NCBI GenBank assembly: GCA_030431615.1
Contig: JAUIID010000004.1
Coordinates: 1 to 63,414, forward strand
Origin: Alphaproteobacteria bacterium
GTDB lineage: Bacteria > Pseudomonadota > Alphaproteobacteria > Geminicoccales > Geminicoccaceae
Reading direction: 5' to 3'
Length of the DNA: 63,414 bases
Within the stretch, counting starts at the first letter, position 1; each line of letters begins with the position of its first letter. Below are positions 42,529 to 52,397 of this stretch, in pieces. The position numbers were made by a program, and so were the translations under genes. The notes beneath the pieces are model-generated. The model was not told the origin of the DNA. It did not search any database and worked only from the letters and a program-made list of their open reading frames with translations.

Positions 42529-44634
42529 ATGGGCTTGGCGGAACCGGGCGAGCGGACGGTCAGGATCGCCGCGGATATCGGCGGCACCTTCACCGACCTC
42601 GTGCTGATCAAGGGGGCCGGCGAGGTGCTGACCGCCAAGGTTTCCTCGACCGGTTCAGCGCCAGAGGCCGCGGTTCTCGACGGCATCCGCGGGATCATGG
42701 CCGAGGCCGGCGTCGACGGCAGCCAAGTGGTCGAGGTGCTGCACGGCACGACCATCGGCTCGAACACGCTGCTCGAGCGCACCGGAGCGCCGACCGGGCT
42801 GATCACGACCCGGGGCTTTCGCGACATCCTCGAGATCGGCCGCGTGCGCACGCCCGAGATGTTCGACCTCGCCTGGACCAAGCCCGAGCCGCTGGTGCCG
42901 CGGCGCGCCCGGCTCGAGGTGACCGAGCGGATCGCCGCCGACGGTGCCGTGCTGACGCCTCTGGCCGAAGCGGAGGTGCTGGAGGCCGGCCGGCGGCTGC
43001 AGCAGCAGGGCATCACCTCGGTCGCCGTCTGCTTCATCAACAGCTACCGCAACGCCGCCCACGAGCGCCGCGTCGGCGAGCTTTTGGCCGAGCACTTCCC
43101 GGCCTTCGAGGTGACCCTCTCGGCGGCACTGCAGCCCGAGGCCAAGGAATACGAGCGGACCAGCACGGCCGTGGTCAACGCCTATGTCCTGCCGGTCATG
43201 CGGGGCTATCTGGCGCGGCTCGCCGCCGGGCTCGCGGGGCTCGGCATCACGGCACCGCTGCTCGTCGTCAGCTCCAGCGGCGGGCTCGTCCGCTCCGCCG
43301 TGGCACAGGAGCAGCCCGTGCTCTTCATCTCCTCGGGCCCGGCCGCCGGGGTCACCGGTGCGGCTCGGCTCGGCACGGCCGGGCGGATCGACGACCTCAT
43401 CGTCTTCGACATGGGCGGCACCACGGCGAAGGCGGCGCTCATCGAGGGCGGGCGCATCTCGCGCACCAACGAGTACGAGTTCCGCGCCGGGATCTCGACG
43501 CCGAGCCGCTTCATCAAGGCCGGCGGCTTCCTCATGCGCGCGCCCACCATCGACATCGCCGAGGTCGGCGCCGGGGCCGGCTCGATCGCCCGGGTCGATG
43601 CGGGCGGGCTTATCCATGTGGGCCCCCGCTCGGCCGGTGCGGAGCCCGGGCCGGCCTGCTACGGCAAGGGCGGCGACAGCGCCACGGTCACCGACGCCAA
43701 TGTGGTGCTCGGCTATCTCAATCCGAAGGAGCTGGCCGGCGGCACGCTCGCCATCGACGCCGGCCTCTCGGAGCAGGCGGTCACCAGCCATGTCGCCACC
43801 CCGCTCGGCGTCAGCGCCGCCGAGGCGGCGCTTGGTGTGCGCGAGATCGCCAATCTCAACATGGCCCGCGCTATCCGGGCGGTGACGGTCGAGCGCGGCG
43901 TCGACCCGAGGGACTTCACGCTTGTCGCCTTCGGCGGCAGCGGCCCGGTCCATGCCTGCGACCTCGCCGCCATGCTCGGCATCCGCCATGTCCTGCTGCC
44001 CAACCTCGCCGGCGTCTTCACCGCCGCCGGCATGCTGGCGGGCGACATCGAGCGCCAGCTCGTCGAGCCTTTGCCCGCCCCGCTCGACGAGGCGCTGGGG
44101 CCGCGGCTGCAGGCAGCGCTCGACCGACTCGCGGCCGAGGCCCGGGCGGCGCTCGCCGAGGAGGGCTTCTCCGCCGACCAGATGGCGATCGAGCGGCAGG
44201 TCGATCTCCGCTTCGAGAATCAGGACACCGAGCTCGGCATCGTCGTCGAGGACGCCATCGAGGCAGGCTTCGCCGCCCCCTTGCGCGAGCGATTTCTCGA
44301 GGCCTACGAGCGGGTCTACGAGTACCGTGCGCGGGACCGGGTCGAGGTCGTGGCGGTGCGCGTCGTCGGCCGCGGCCACCGGGCCGGCAAGCTCGACTTC
44401 ACCAGCTACCGCACGGCCGCCACCGGTGGCACGAACGTTGCTTCGGAGCGTCAGGTGATGTTCGCGCGCGAATCCGGTTACGTTTCGACCCCCGTCTTCG
44501 ACCGCTCGGCTTTGCCGGAAGTGGCGACGGGGCCGCTGATTGTCGAGAGCCTGGACACCACCGCCGTCATCCCGCCGGGCGCCGTGGTGCGGGCGGACGA
44601 GGCGGGCAATCTGCGCATCGAGCTGGAGGGCTGA
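42529..44634 (+). CDS. hyuA: Hydantoinase/oxoprolinase A subunit
   Basis: A 701-residue ATP-binding subunit of an N-methylhydantoinase/5-oxoprolinase-type amidase. The ATPase fold shows 'ADIGGTFTDLVLI' near residue 15 and 'IVFDMGGTTAKAALIEGG' near 290, and 'HGTTIGSNTLLERTGAPTGL' is typical of the family. The complex opens a cyclic amide ring with ATP. A 5-base gap separates it from hyuB. The operator-like palindrome lies directly upstream. The true substrate (hydantoin, oxoproline or a related ring) cannot be read from the sequence. Confidence 0.92.
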   Translation: MGLAEPGERTVRIAADIGGTFTDLVLIKGAGEVLTAKVSSTGSAPEAAVLDGIRGIMAEAGVDGSQVVEVLHGTTIGSNTLLERTGAPTGLITTRGFRDILEIGRVRTPEMFDLAWTKPEPLVPRRARLEVTERIAADGAVLTPLAEAEVLEAGRRLQQQGITSVAVCFINSYRNAAHERRVGELLAEHFPAFEVTLSAALQPEAKEYERTSTAVVNAYVLPVMRGYLARLAAGLAGLGITAPLLVVSSSGGLVRSAVAQEQPVLFISSGPAAGVTGAARLGTAGRIDDLIVFDMGGTTAKAALIEGGRISRTNEYEFRAGISTPSRFIKAGGFLMRAPTIDIAEVGAGAGSIARVDAGGLIHVGPRSAGAEPGPACYGKGGDSATVTDANVVLGYLNPKELAGGTLAIDAGLSEQAVTSHVATPLGVSAAEAALGVREIANLNMARAIRAVTVERGVDPRDFTLVAFGGSGPVHACDLAAMLGIRHVLLPNLAGVFTAAGMLAGDIERQLVEPLPAPLDEALGPRLQAALDRLAAEARAALAEEGFSADQMAIERQVDLRFENQDTELGIVVEDAIEAGFAAPLRERFLEAYERVYEYRARDRVEVVAVRVVGRGHRAGKLDFTSYRTAATGGTNVASERQVMFARESGYVSTPVFDRSALPEVATGPLIVESLDTTAVIPPGAVVRADEAGNLRIELEG

Positions 44635-44639
44635 AGGTC

Positions 44640-46388
44640 ATGACCAAAAGCGACGCCTCGCCCTTTGCCGACCCGATCACCTTTGCGGTCATCAAGAACG
44701 CCTTCGACACCATCGTCGACGAGATGGCCTACAACGTGATGCGCACGGCCCGCTCGCACATCGTCCGGGAAGTGCTCGACTACTCGACCACGCTCTGCGA
44801 CCGGCATGGCCGCATCGTCGCCCAGGCGAAGACCGTGGCTCTCCATCTGGGGGCGGTGCCCGACGCCATCGAGGCGGTGCAGGCCGCGTTCGGCGACGAC
44901 TTCGCGCCGGGCGACGTCGTGATCATGAACGACCCCTACGAGGGCGGCATGCATCTCCCGGACATCTTCATGTTCAAGCCGGTCTTCTTCGCGGACCGGC
45001 TGCAGGGATTCACCGTCGTCGTTGCCCATCATTGCGACATGGGCGGGCGCGTGCCGGGCTCGAACGCCTCGGATTCCACCGAGATCTTCCAGGAGGGCTT
45101 TCGCGTTCCGCCGCTCAAGCTCTACGAGCGGGGCGAGCCCAACAAGACGCTCTTTCGCCTGTTCGAGAAGAACGTCCGCGTGCCCGACCTCGTGATCGGC
45201 GACCTGCTCTCGCAATACGCCACCTGCCGGATGGGCGAGCGGCAGTATCTCAGGCTCTTCGAACGCTACGGCGCCGCCACGGTCGAGAGCTATATCGAGG
45301 GCCTGCTCGACTACGCCGAGACCATGACCCGCCGCGAGATCGAGGCCTGGCCGGACGGCACCTACAGCTTCACCGACCACATCGACGGCGACGGCTTCAG
45401 CGACAAGCCGATCCCGATCAAGGCGACCATCACCGTCAAGGGCGGCCATCTCGAGGTCGACTTCGAGGGCAGTGCGCCGCAGGTGAAGGGGGCCATCAAT
45501 TCCACCCTCTCCTTCGTCAAGTCGGCGAGCTATCTGAGCGTGCGCTGCGTGATGGACTCGGATGCACCCAACAATGCCGGCGTCTTTCGCTGCATCGACG
45601 TCAAGGCGCCCTTGGGCTCCATGCTGAACCCGCGTTTGCCCGCGGCGGTCGCTGCGCGGGCGCTTACCGGCTATCGCATCGTCGACACCATGCTGGGGGC
45701 CCTAGCCCAGATCGTGCCAACCAAGGTCATGGCGGCCGGCGAGGGCGGCAACACGGTCGTCTGCCTCGGCGGCTACGACAAGGCTACCGGCGAGCCCTTC
45801 ATCCTCGTCGACATGATCAACGGCGCCTGGGGCGGGCGCGTCGACCAGGACGGCATCGAGGGTGTGACCAACCCGGCGCAGAACATGTCGAACCTGCCGG
45901 TCGAGACGCTGGAAGCGCGTTATCCCGTGCGCATCGAGGAATTCGGCTACCGGCAGGACTCCTGCGGCGCCGGCAAGTGGCGGGGCGGGCTCGGCCTCAC
46001 GCGCACCTACCGCCTCCTGGCGCCCGAAGCGATGCTGCAGCTTCGCTCCGACCGCACGGCGCATGCGCCCTACGGCCTCTTCGGAGGCGAGCCGGGTGCC
46101 CTCACCCGGAACATCCTGAACCCGGACCGGAACGCCGAGGCGGTGCCCGGCAAGCTGACGCGGAACATCGAGGCCGGCGACAGCCTCTGCCACCACCAGG
46201 CTGGCGGCGGCGGCTATGGCGACCCGCTCGAGCGCGACCCGGCGCTGGTCGCCACGGACGCGCTCGACGAGAAGATCAGCCGGGACTTCGCCCGCGACCG
46301 GCATGGCGTGGTCCTGTCCGACACCTGCATGCCGGACGCGGCCGCGACGGCGGCACTCCGTGCCGATTTGCGCGCGCAGAGAACGTAG
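44640..46388 (+). CDS. hyuB: Hydantoinase/oxoprolinase B subunit
   Basis: A 582-residue partner of HyuA. Conserved family segments are 'DPITFAVIKNAFDTIVDEM', 'GDVVIMNDPYEGGMHLPDI', 'VVVAHHCDMGGRVPGSNAS' and the C-terminal 'HHQAGGGGYGDPLERDP'. The ATG at 44640 is chosen because it gives the family start; the same frame stays open upstream to 42468, which is a shadow of hyuA. Together with HyuA it forms the amidohydrolase complex in the cytoplasm. Confidence 0.92.
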   Translation: MTKSDASPFADPITFAVIKNAFDTIVDEMAYNVMRTARSHIVREVLDYSTTLCDRHGRIVAQAKTVALHLGAVPDAIEAVQAAFGDDFAPGDVVIMNDPYEGGMHLPDIFMFKPVFFADRLQGFTVVVAHHCDMGGRVPGSNASDSTEIFQEGFRVPPLKLYERGEPNKTLFRLFEKNVRVPDLVIGDLLSQYATCRMGERQYLRLFERYGAATVESYIEGLLDYAETMTRREIEAWPDGTYSFTDHIDGDGFSDKPIPIKATITVKGGHLEVDFEGSAPQVKGAINSTLSFVKSASYLSVRCVMDSDAPNNAGVFRCIDVKAPLGSMLNPRLPAAVAARALTGYRIVDTMLGALAQIVPTKVMAAGEGGNTVVCLGGYDKATGEPFILVDMINGAWGGRVDQDGIEGVTNPAQNMSNLPVETLEARYPVRIEEFGYRQDSCGAGKWRGGLGLTRTYRLLAPEAMLQLRSDRTAHAPYGLFGGEPGALTRNILNPDRNAEAVPGKLTRNIEAGDSLCHHQAGGGGYGDPLERDPALVATDALDEKISRDFARDRHGVVLSDTCMPDAAATAALRADLRAQRT

Positions 46389-46410
46389 TCTTCACAAAGG
46401 AGAGACGACG

Positions 46411-47394
46411 ATGGCAGCCCGACGGACGATCCTTGCAAGCACGCTCGCTACAGTTCTGATGGCCACCACGGCCGGCCTTGCCGCGGCCCAGGAGCCCCTG
46501 ACGGTCCGGCTCGATTTCTCGCCCTGGGGCGTGCATGCCGGCATGCACTACGCCATGAACGAGGGCTGGTTTGAGGAGGCGGGGCTCGCCGTCGATCTCC
46601 AGGACGGCCGCGGCTCGGGCAACACGCTGCAGCTCGTCAATGCCGGCCAGGTCGATGTCGGCCAGATCCAGCTCGGCCTGCTCGGCGCCTCGCGCGAGCA
46701 GGGGGCCGAGATTAAGTCCTTCGCCGGCTTCCAGCGCAAGACCGACCTCTGCATCCTCGTCGATCGCGACTCGCCGATCGAGGAGATCGCCGATCTCGAG
46801 GGCACGACGCTGGTCGTCTTCGCTGCCAGTCCCTGGGCCGCCTACATCAACGACTACCTGGCCGCCGGCGGGCTCGACGACACCAAGGTGGAGGTGCTGT
46901 TCGTCGACCCGGCAGCGCTCTGGGGCACCTATACCGCCGGGCGGGCGGACGGGCTCATGTCGACCATCGGCTCGGCCATCCCGGTGGCCGAGGCGAGCCG
47001 GCCCTCCAAGTGCATGATGCTGGACGAGGCCGGCCTCACCTTCCCGAGCTACGGCCTGATCGCCACCGAGGAAACCATCGCCGAGCGGGGCGAGGAGCTG
47101 GCGAAGGTGGTCGAGGTGCAGCAGCGCGCCTGGGCGGCGATCCGCGAGGACCTCGATCTCGGGGTCGAGGCGATCATCGCCCAGCGGCCGGACGCCAACC
47201 TGAACCCGGATGTCCTGCGCGAGCAGATCCGTATCACCCTCGAATACTTCGATACGCCGGCGACCGAGGGCCAGCCGATCGGCTGGCAGGCGCGCGAGGA
47301 CTGGGAGGAGGCGCTCCAGGGGATGGAGAAGACCGGCCTGATCAGCCCGGGCTGGAACGCGGACGACTACTTCACCAACGACCTCTTGCAGTAG
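46411..47394 (+). CDS. NMT1/TauA-type ABC transporter substrate-binding protein
   Basis: A 327-residue periplasmic protein with a signal peptide (ILASTLATVLMATTAGLAAA). The 'VRLDFSPWGVHAGMHYAMNE' and 'VNAGQVDVGQIQLG' segments are typical of NMT1/ThiY/SsuA/TauA binding proteins for small aromatic or amino-sulfonate-like ligands. It is followed within 6 bases by its ATPase and permease, so it should feed the hydantoinase encoded upstream, perhaps a hydantoin or pyrimidine-like ligand (inference). Confidence 0.88.
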   Translation: MAARRTILASTLATVLMATTAGLAAAQEPLTVRLDFSPWGVHAGMHYAMNEGWFEEAGLAVDLQDGRGSGNTLQLVNAGQVDVGQIQLGLLGASREQGAEIKSFAGFQRKTDLCILVDRDSPIEEIADLEGTTLVVFAASPWAAYINDYLAAGGLDDTKVEVLFVDPAALWGTYTAGRADGLMSTIGSAIPVAEASRPSKCMMLDEAGLTFPSYGLIATEETIAERGEELAKVVEVQQRAWAAIREDLDLGVEAIIAQRPDANLNPDVLREQIRITLEYFDTPATEGQPIGWQAREDWEEALQGMEKTGLISPGWNADDYFTNDLLQ

Positions 47395-47400
47395 GCCCGG

Positions 47401-48186
47401 GTGAGCCAGGGCACCCAGCCCTATGTGGCGCTCGACCGCGTGGCGAAGGTCTATCCCTCGCCACGCGGCGACGTCGAGGCGCTGAGCGACATTGATCTCG
47501 AGATGGCGCCCGGCGCCTTCGTCAGCGTGGTCGGCCCGAGCGGCTGCGGCAAGAGTACCTTGATGAAGTGCCTTGCCGGGCTGGTGCCGATCACCAGCGG
47601 CAAGATCGACATCAATGGCCACAAGCTCGACGGCCCGCCCGACGCCATGGGCATCGTCTTCCAGCGCGACGTGCTGCTCGACTGGCGGACCATTCTCGAC
47701 AACGTGCTGCTGCAGGCCGAGCTTCTGCGCCTGCCGCGCGCCGACTACCGCGAGCGGGCCATGCAGCTCCTCGCCCGCTTCGGCCTCGAAGGGTTCGAGG
47801 ACCGCCATCCCTGGGAGCTCTCCGGCGGCATGCGCCAGCGCGCCGCCATCTGCCGGGCGCTGCTCTGCGATCCCGAGCTCCTGCTCATGGACGAGCCGTT
47901 CGGGGCGCTCGATGCCATGACCCGCGACGACCTCAATGTCGAGCTGACGCGGATCTGGCAGGGCAGCAACAAGACCGTGCTCTTCATCACTCATTCAATC
48001 GTCGAGTCGGTCTACCTCTCCGACCGGGTGGTGATGATGTCGCGCGGCCCCGGGCGCATCGTCGAGGTGATCGACATCGACCTGCCCCGCCCGCGCCCGC
48101 TCGCCATCCGCGAGACGCCGGCCTTCGGCGCCTATGTGCACCAGATCCGCCACCACTTCGCAGAGCTCGGGATCCTCAAGGAATGA
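47401..48186 (+). CDS. ABC transporter ATPase (TauB/SsuB-type)
   Basis: A 261-residue ATPase starting at GTG. Walker A 'GPSGCGKSTLMKCLAGLV', the Q-loop 'VFQRDVLLDW', signature 'LSGGMRQRAAICRALLCDPE' and Walker B 'LLMDEPFGALDAMTRDDL' are all complete. It powers import with the adjacent permease. The stop overlaps the permease start. Confidence 0.95.
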   Translation: MSQGTQPYVALDRVAKVYPSPRGDVEALSDIDLEMAPGAFVSVVGPSGCGKSTLMKCLAGLVPITSGKIDINGHKLDGPPDAMGIVFQRDVLLDWRTILDNVLLQAELLRLPRADYRERAMQLLARFGLEGFEDRHPWELSGGMRQRAAICRALLCDPELLLMDEPFGALDAMTRDDLNVELTRIWQGSNKTVLFITHSIVESVYLSDRVVMMSRGPGRIVEVIDIDLPRPRPLAIRETPAFGAYVHQIRHHFAELGILKE

Positions 48187-48986
48187 GCTTCTGGCGCAAG
48201 CATCTCATGGGCGAAAGCCGCACCCGCGACGTGCTCCTCGTGCTGGCGGCACTCGTCGCCATCTGGGAGCTCGGCGTCTGGTACTACGAGCCGCCGAAGA
48301 TCTTCCTGCCGCCGCCGAGTGCCATCCTCGCCGAGTTCCTGACGACGCCCGGGCTCTTCATCCGGCACATGGGCTATACGCTCTGGACGACGCTGCTCGC
48401 CTTCGCGGTCTCGGTGGCGCTCGGCATCGCTCTGGCGGTCGCCATCGTCTATTCGCGCCTCCTGGAGCGGACGATCTATACCCTCCTGGTAGCGCTCAAC
48501 AGCGTGCCCAAGGTGGCGCTCGCCCCCCTCTTCGTCATCTGGCTCGGCACCGGGATGGAGCCCAAGATCGCGGTCGCCGTGATGCTCGCCCTCTTTCCCA
48601 TCGTCATCGACACTGTCCTCGGGCTGCGGTCGGTCGATCCCGACATGGTCAACCTGGCGCGGGCGGCACGTGCGTCGCAGCTGCAGATCCTGGCCAAGAT
48701 CCGCTTCCCCAACGCGCTGCCCAGCCTTTTCGCGGGCATGAAGGTGGCGATCTCCTTCGCGCTTGTGGGTGCGATCGTCGGCGAGTTCGTCGCCGGCGGC
48801 AATGGGCTCGGCTTTCTCGTCCTCGTGGCGCAGGGCCAGTTCGACACCACCCGCGTCTTCGTCTCGCTGGTGCTGCTCGGCCTCATGGGGACCGCACTCT
48901 TCTACGCCATCGACTTCGCCGAGCGGCTGATGCTGCCCTGGCACGTCTCGCAGCGCGGCGAGGGCGGCAGCCAGCATGGCGGCTGA
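48183..48986 (+). CDS. ABC transporter permease (TauC/SsuC-type)
   Basis: A 267-residue permease with six helices. The cytoplasmic EAA-like loop is 'ARASQLQILAKIRFPNALPS', the coupling helix for the ATPase. The start overlaps the ATPase stop as ATGA. It completes the NMT1-type importer between hyuB and the GST gene. Confidence 0.93.
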   Translation: MSFWRKHLMGESRTRDVLLVLAALVAIWELGVWYYEPPKIFLPPPSAILAEFLTTPGLFIRHMGYTLWTTLLAFAVSVALGIALAVAIVYSRLLERTIYTLLVALNSVPKVALAPLFVIWLGTGMEPKIAVAVMLALFPIVIDTVLGLRSVDPDMVNLARAARASQLQILAKIRFPNALPSLFAGMKVAISFALVGAIVGEFVAGGNGLGFLVLVAQGQFDTTRVFVSLVLLGLMGTALFYAIDFAERLMLPWHVSQRGEGGSQHGG

Positions 48987-49797
48987 ACGGGACGACCGCA
49001 TGAGCACACCTGTCCTGCTCTACCACTACCCACTCTCGCCCTGCTGCGACAAGGTCCGCCTGGCCCTGGCGGAGAAGGGCATCGCCTGGCAGGAGACCAT
49101 GGTCGACCTCGCCAGCAAGGCGAACCTTGCGCCCGACTACCTTGCCCTCAACCCGAAGGGCTACGTGCCGACGCTGCGCTGGGGCGAGGAACTGCTGGTC
49201 GAATCGACCGCCATCCTCGACTACATCCAGGCGGCCTGCCCGCTTCCTTCCCTCGTGCCCGAGGCGCCGCGCGAGGTCGCCGCCATGCGGCTCTGGCTCA
49301 AGCATGTCGACGAAGTTCTGCATCCGGCCTGGCCCGGGCTCGCCTGGCCGATCGCCGTCCGGCCGCGCTGGCTGGACAGGAGCCCGGACGAGATCGAGGC
49401 GATGCTCGCGGCCCTGCTCGACCCGGCCCGCCGCGACCGCCAGCGCCGGCTCCTGAAGGAAGGCTTCGGCTCGCCCGACACACAGACCTCGTTCCGGGTG
49501 CTCGCCGCCACGCTCGACCAGCTCGAGAAGGCGCTCGAGCGCAGGGCCTGGCTTGCCGGCGACAGCTTCTCGCTCGCCGACATTGCCCTCCTCCCCTACG
49601 TCCAGATCGCCAGCTTCTACGGGATCGAGGCCTGGATGCTGGAGGGCCGGCCGCGGGTCGGCGACTGGTTCGCCCGCTGCCGTGCCCGGCCGAGCTGGCA
49701 GAAGGGGACGGAGATTCACCTGCCACCCGAGCGGCTCGAAGGCATCCACCGCGCCAGCGCGGAGCTGCAGCAGTTCCTCGCCGCCAGCGCAACTTGA
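48976..49797 (+). CDS. Glutathione S-transferase family protein
   Basis: A 273-residue GST. The N-terminal thioredoxin-like half has the 'HYPLSPCCDKVRLALAEKG' G-site helix and 'ESTAILDYI' (Glu-Ser for glutathione). The C-terminal helical half shows 'WLAGDSFSLADIALLPYVQI'. ATG 48976 or the internal ATG of 'MSTPVLL' (49000) could start it. It overlaps the permease by 11 bases, so it is cotranscribed with the importer and may act on the imported compound or a reactive product. Confidence 0.88.
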   Translation: MAAERDDRMSTPVLLYHYPLSPCCDKVRLALAEKGIAWQETMVDLASKANLAPDYLALNPKGYVPTLRWGEELLVESTAILDYIQAACPLPSLVPEAPREVAAMRLWLKHVDEVLHPAWPGLAWPIAVRPRWLDRSPDEIEAMLAALLDPARRDRQRRLLKEGFGSPDTQTSFRVLAATLDQLEKALERRAWLAGDSFSLADIALLPYVQIASFYGIEAWMLEGRPRVGDWFARCRARPSWQKGTEIHLPPERLEGIHRASAELQQFLAASAT

Positions 49798-50741
49798 CGC
49801 CGCCCGCCGCCCCCCTGCCCGGCGGTGCCCTGCTGGGCGGGCTGGCGCTGCTCGCCACGGCCACGCTCTGGGGCAGCAACCACGTCGTCGCCCGGGGCTC
49901 GACCGAGATCGTGCCGCTCGCCGCCTTCGTCTTCTGGCGCTGGGCGGCCGCTTTGCCGATCCTGATCGCCGTCGCCTGGCCGGGGCTCTGTCGCGACTGG
50001 CCGGTGCTGCGCGAGCGCTGGCGGGATCTCCTCCTGCTCGGCACGGTCGGCGTCGGGCTCTTCTCGGTCCTGCTGATCGCCGGCGCCTATTACAGCCTCG
50101 CCATCGAGGTCGGCATCATCAGCTCGACCACGCCGGCCTGGGTGGCGCTGATCGTCTGGCTTCGGGGCCGGGAGCGCATCGCCGGGGCGACGCTCGCCGG
50201 GCTCGCCATCGCCTTCGCCGGAGCACTCCTCGTCGTCACGCGCGGCGATCCGGCCGCGATCCTCGCCCTCGGCGCCGGCATCGGCAATCTCTACGTGCTC
50301 GGCTCCGCCATCCTATTCGCCTGGTTCACCACCCGCCTGCGGCCCTATCGGGACCGGATCGCCAGCCTCTCGCTCACTGCCGCGACGGCGACGGCCGGCA
50401 CGCTCACCGTGCTGCTGCCGGCCTATGTGATCTGGCTCGCCGCCGGCGGCGAGGCTTATGCGACCCAGGGCGCCGAGCCGGCCACCGCCCTCCTGATCCT
50501 AGCTTATGCCGCCATCGCCCCGACGCTGCTGGCCAACGCCTTCTACATCTTCGGCGTGTCGCGGCTCGGTCCGCAACGCGCCGCGGCCTTCCTCTACCTC
50601 ACGCCGATCGCCTCGGCGGCGATGGCCGTGGCCTTCCTCGGCGAGGCCCTCGCCTGGTATCACGCGCTGGGCTTCGTCCTCGTCATGGCAGGGCTCCTGC
50701 TGGTCAGCCGGGCACCGCCGCGTGCGCCGGAACCCGGCTGA
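49794..50741 (+). CDS. EamA/DMT-type exporter
   Basis: A 315-residue ten-helix transporter of the drug/metabolite family with two EamA halves. 'LLATATLWGSNHVVARG' and 'RLGPQRAAAFLYLTPIASAA' are typical. The start is TTG 49794 overlapping the GST stop (TTGA); no ATG or GTG lies nearby. It overlaps the convergent TetR gene by 38 bases. It could export a product or toxic by-product of the pathway. Confidence 0.85.
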   Translation: MTPPAAPLPGGALLGGLALLATATLWGSNHVVARGSTEIVPLAAFVFWRWAAALPILIAVAWPGLCRDWPVLRERWRDLLLLGTVGVGLFSVLLIAGAYYSLAIEVGIISSTTPAWVALIVWLRGRERIAGATLAGLAIAFAGALLVVTRGDPAAILALGAGIGNLYVLGSAILFAWFTTRLRPYRDRIASLSLTAATATAGTLTVLLPAYVIWLAAGGEAYATQGAEPATALLILAYAAIAPTLLANAFYIFGVSRLGPQRAAAFLYLTPIASAAMAVAFLGEALAWYHALGFVLVMAGLLLVSRAPPRAPEPG

Positions 50742-51372
50742 CCGCTTCCTCCGCCCTGCCCGCCTCGAGATAGCCCAGCACCACCTCGACGATGTGCTGC
50801 TCGCGCCGCGCCAGCCGCGCCTCGGCGAGCAGGTCCTCGTTGAAGATGAAGGTCAGGGTGTGGGCATTGGAGATGTAGAAGTAGGAGAGCCCGCTGATCG
50901 TGATGTAGAGGTCGACCGGGTCGACCCCGCGGCGGAAGACGCCGGCGGCGGAGCCGCGGTCGAGGATGTCGATCAGTGCTTCGAGCAGCGGGTTGTAGAG
51001 CGTCTTGATCGTGCCCGACTTCGCGATGTGCGCGGCCTTGTGCAGGTTCTCGCTGTTGAGCAGCGTGATGATCTCGGGCCGCTCGACGAAGAGCCGGTGC
51101 ACCGAACGGATCAGCCGCTCGATCGCCGCCCTGGGCTCGAGCTGCTTGAGGAGATCGTCCTGGTGGTGGGTGCGCATCAGCACGTAGACCCGCTCCATCA
51201 CCGCGATGAAGAGCGCCTCCTTGCCGGCGAAATAGTGGTAGACGAGGTTCTTCGAGACCTCCGCCCGGGCGACGATGGCGTCGACCCTGGCCCCGTCATA
51301 GCCACGCAGCGCGAACTCCTCGGTCGCCGCCTCGACGAGGCGTGCCCGACTGATCTCCGCGTTGCGCCGCAT
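50704..51372 (-). CDS. TetR-family transcriptional regulator
   Basis: A 222-residue regulator. The HTH lies at the N-terminus ('AATEEFALRGYDGARVDAIV', 'AEVSKNLVYHYFAGKEALF'). The C-terminal half resembles the TetR_C HapR-like ligand domain. ATG 51372 is chosen; the TTG further upstream at 51390 is not needed. It is convergent to the DMT gene and may repress the hyu promoter by binding the palindrome at 42497; it is also near the Dpp-type operon downstream. Confidence 0.9.
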   Translation of the reverse strand: MRRNAEISRARLVEAATEEFALRGYDGARVDAIVARAEVSKNLVYHYFAGKEALFIAVMERVYVLMRTHHQDDLLKQLEPRAAIERLIRSVHRLFVERPEIITLLNSENLHKAAHIAKSGTIKTLYNPLLEALIDILDRGSAAGVFRRGVDPVDLYITISGLSYFYISNAHTLTFIFNEDLLAEARLARREQHIVEVVLGYLEAGRAEEAVSRVPAHAAVPG

Positions 51373-51462
51373 GGTCGGTCGCCTGGCCAAACCCTGTCCC
51401 CGTCGATTGCCCGAATTCTGGCCGTCCGGCGCGCAAAAGCCAAGCGCACCCGCTCCGGGGCC

Positions 51463-52392
51463 TCAGGCACTGCGCGGGTCCAGCATGTCGCGGAGCGCGT
51501 CGCCGAAGAGGTTGAAGGCGAGGCTGATCACGGCGATGGCGATGCCGGGGGCCGCCACCACCCAGGGGCTGTCGAACATGAACTGCCGGCCGACGGCGAC
51601 CATGGCTCCCCATTCGGGCCAGGGCGGCTGGGCGCCGAGGCCGAGAAAGCCGAGGCCCGCGGCCGTCAGGATGACGCCCGCCATGTTGAGCGTGACGCGG
51701 ACGACCACGGACGGCAGGCACATCGGCACGACGTGGCGGGCGATGAGCCGCGTGCGCGAGGCGCCCTGGAGGCGGACGGCGGCGATGTAGTCGCTGCTGC
51801 GGATGGTCAGCGCCTCGGCGCGGGCGAGCCGGGCGATCGGCGGCCAGGCGGTGAGGGCGATGGCGATGATGGCGTTGTTGATGCCGGGGCCGAGGGCGGC
51901 GGCGAAGCCGAGCGCCAGGATCAGGCCCGGAAAGGCGAGGAAGATGTCGGTGACCCGCATCAGCACCTCGTCGGCGATGCCGCCGAGATAGCCGGCGGTG
52001 GCGCCGATCGCGAGGCCGATGGGGGCGACGATCACGGCCACCAGCACGGCAATCCGCAGCGTCGTTCGCGCCCCCCAGACGATCCTCGAGTAGATGTCGC
52101 GCCCGAGATGGTCGGTGCCGAGCCAGTGTGCGGCCGAGGGCGGCTGCAGCCGCTCGTCCATGACCTGGATGAGCGGATCGTAGGTGGCGAGCCAGGGGGC
52201 GAAGAGGGCGACCAGCACGAGCCCCACGACGAGCACGAGCCCGACCACGCCGAGGCGGTGGCCGAGGAAGGCCTGCCAGCCGCGCCAGGCCCGCTGTGCC
52301 CGCGCCTGGCGCAGGCTCGTGGGCTCCTCGGCATCGAGCCAGGCCCTGAGCCCCTGGGGCCGCTCGAGGGAATCGCTGCCGGGCCCGGCCAT
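51463..52392 (-). CDS. DppC/OppC-type ABC permease
   Basis: A 309-residue permease with five to six helices and the family loop 'VRLQGASRTRLIARHVVPMC'. 'HWLGTDHLGRDIYSRIVWGA' is the typical DppC segment. ATG 52392 is preferred within a longer open frame. It lies behind the DppB-type permease gene (7-base overlap) in the minus-strand operon. No ATPase follows it. Confidence 0.92.
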   Translation of the reverse strand: MAGPGSDSLERPQGLRAWLDAEEPTSLRQARAQRAWRGWQAFLGHRLGVVGLVLVVGLVLVALFAPWLATYDPLIQVMDERLQPPSAAHWLGTDHLGRDIYSRIVWGARTTLRIAVLVAVIVAPIGLAIGATAGYLGGIADEVLMRVTDIFLAFPGLILALGFAAALGPGINNAIIAIALTAWPPIARLARAEALTIRSSDYIAAVRLQGASRTRLIARHVVPMCLPSVVVRVTLNMAGVILTAAGLGFLGLGAQPPWPEWGAMVAVGRQFMFDSPWVVAAPGIAIAVISLAFNLFGDALRDMLDPRSA

Positions 52393-52397
52393 GCCGC

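Noticed and set aside
42468-44639. Upstream extension of hyuB giving a 1306-residue product
   Set aside because: The upstream part reads hyuA in the wrong frame; the family start of HyuB is at 44640.
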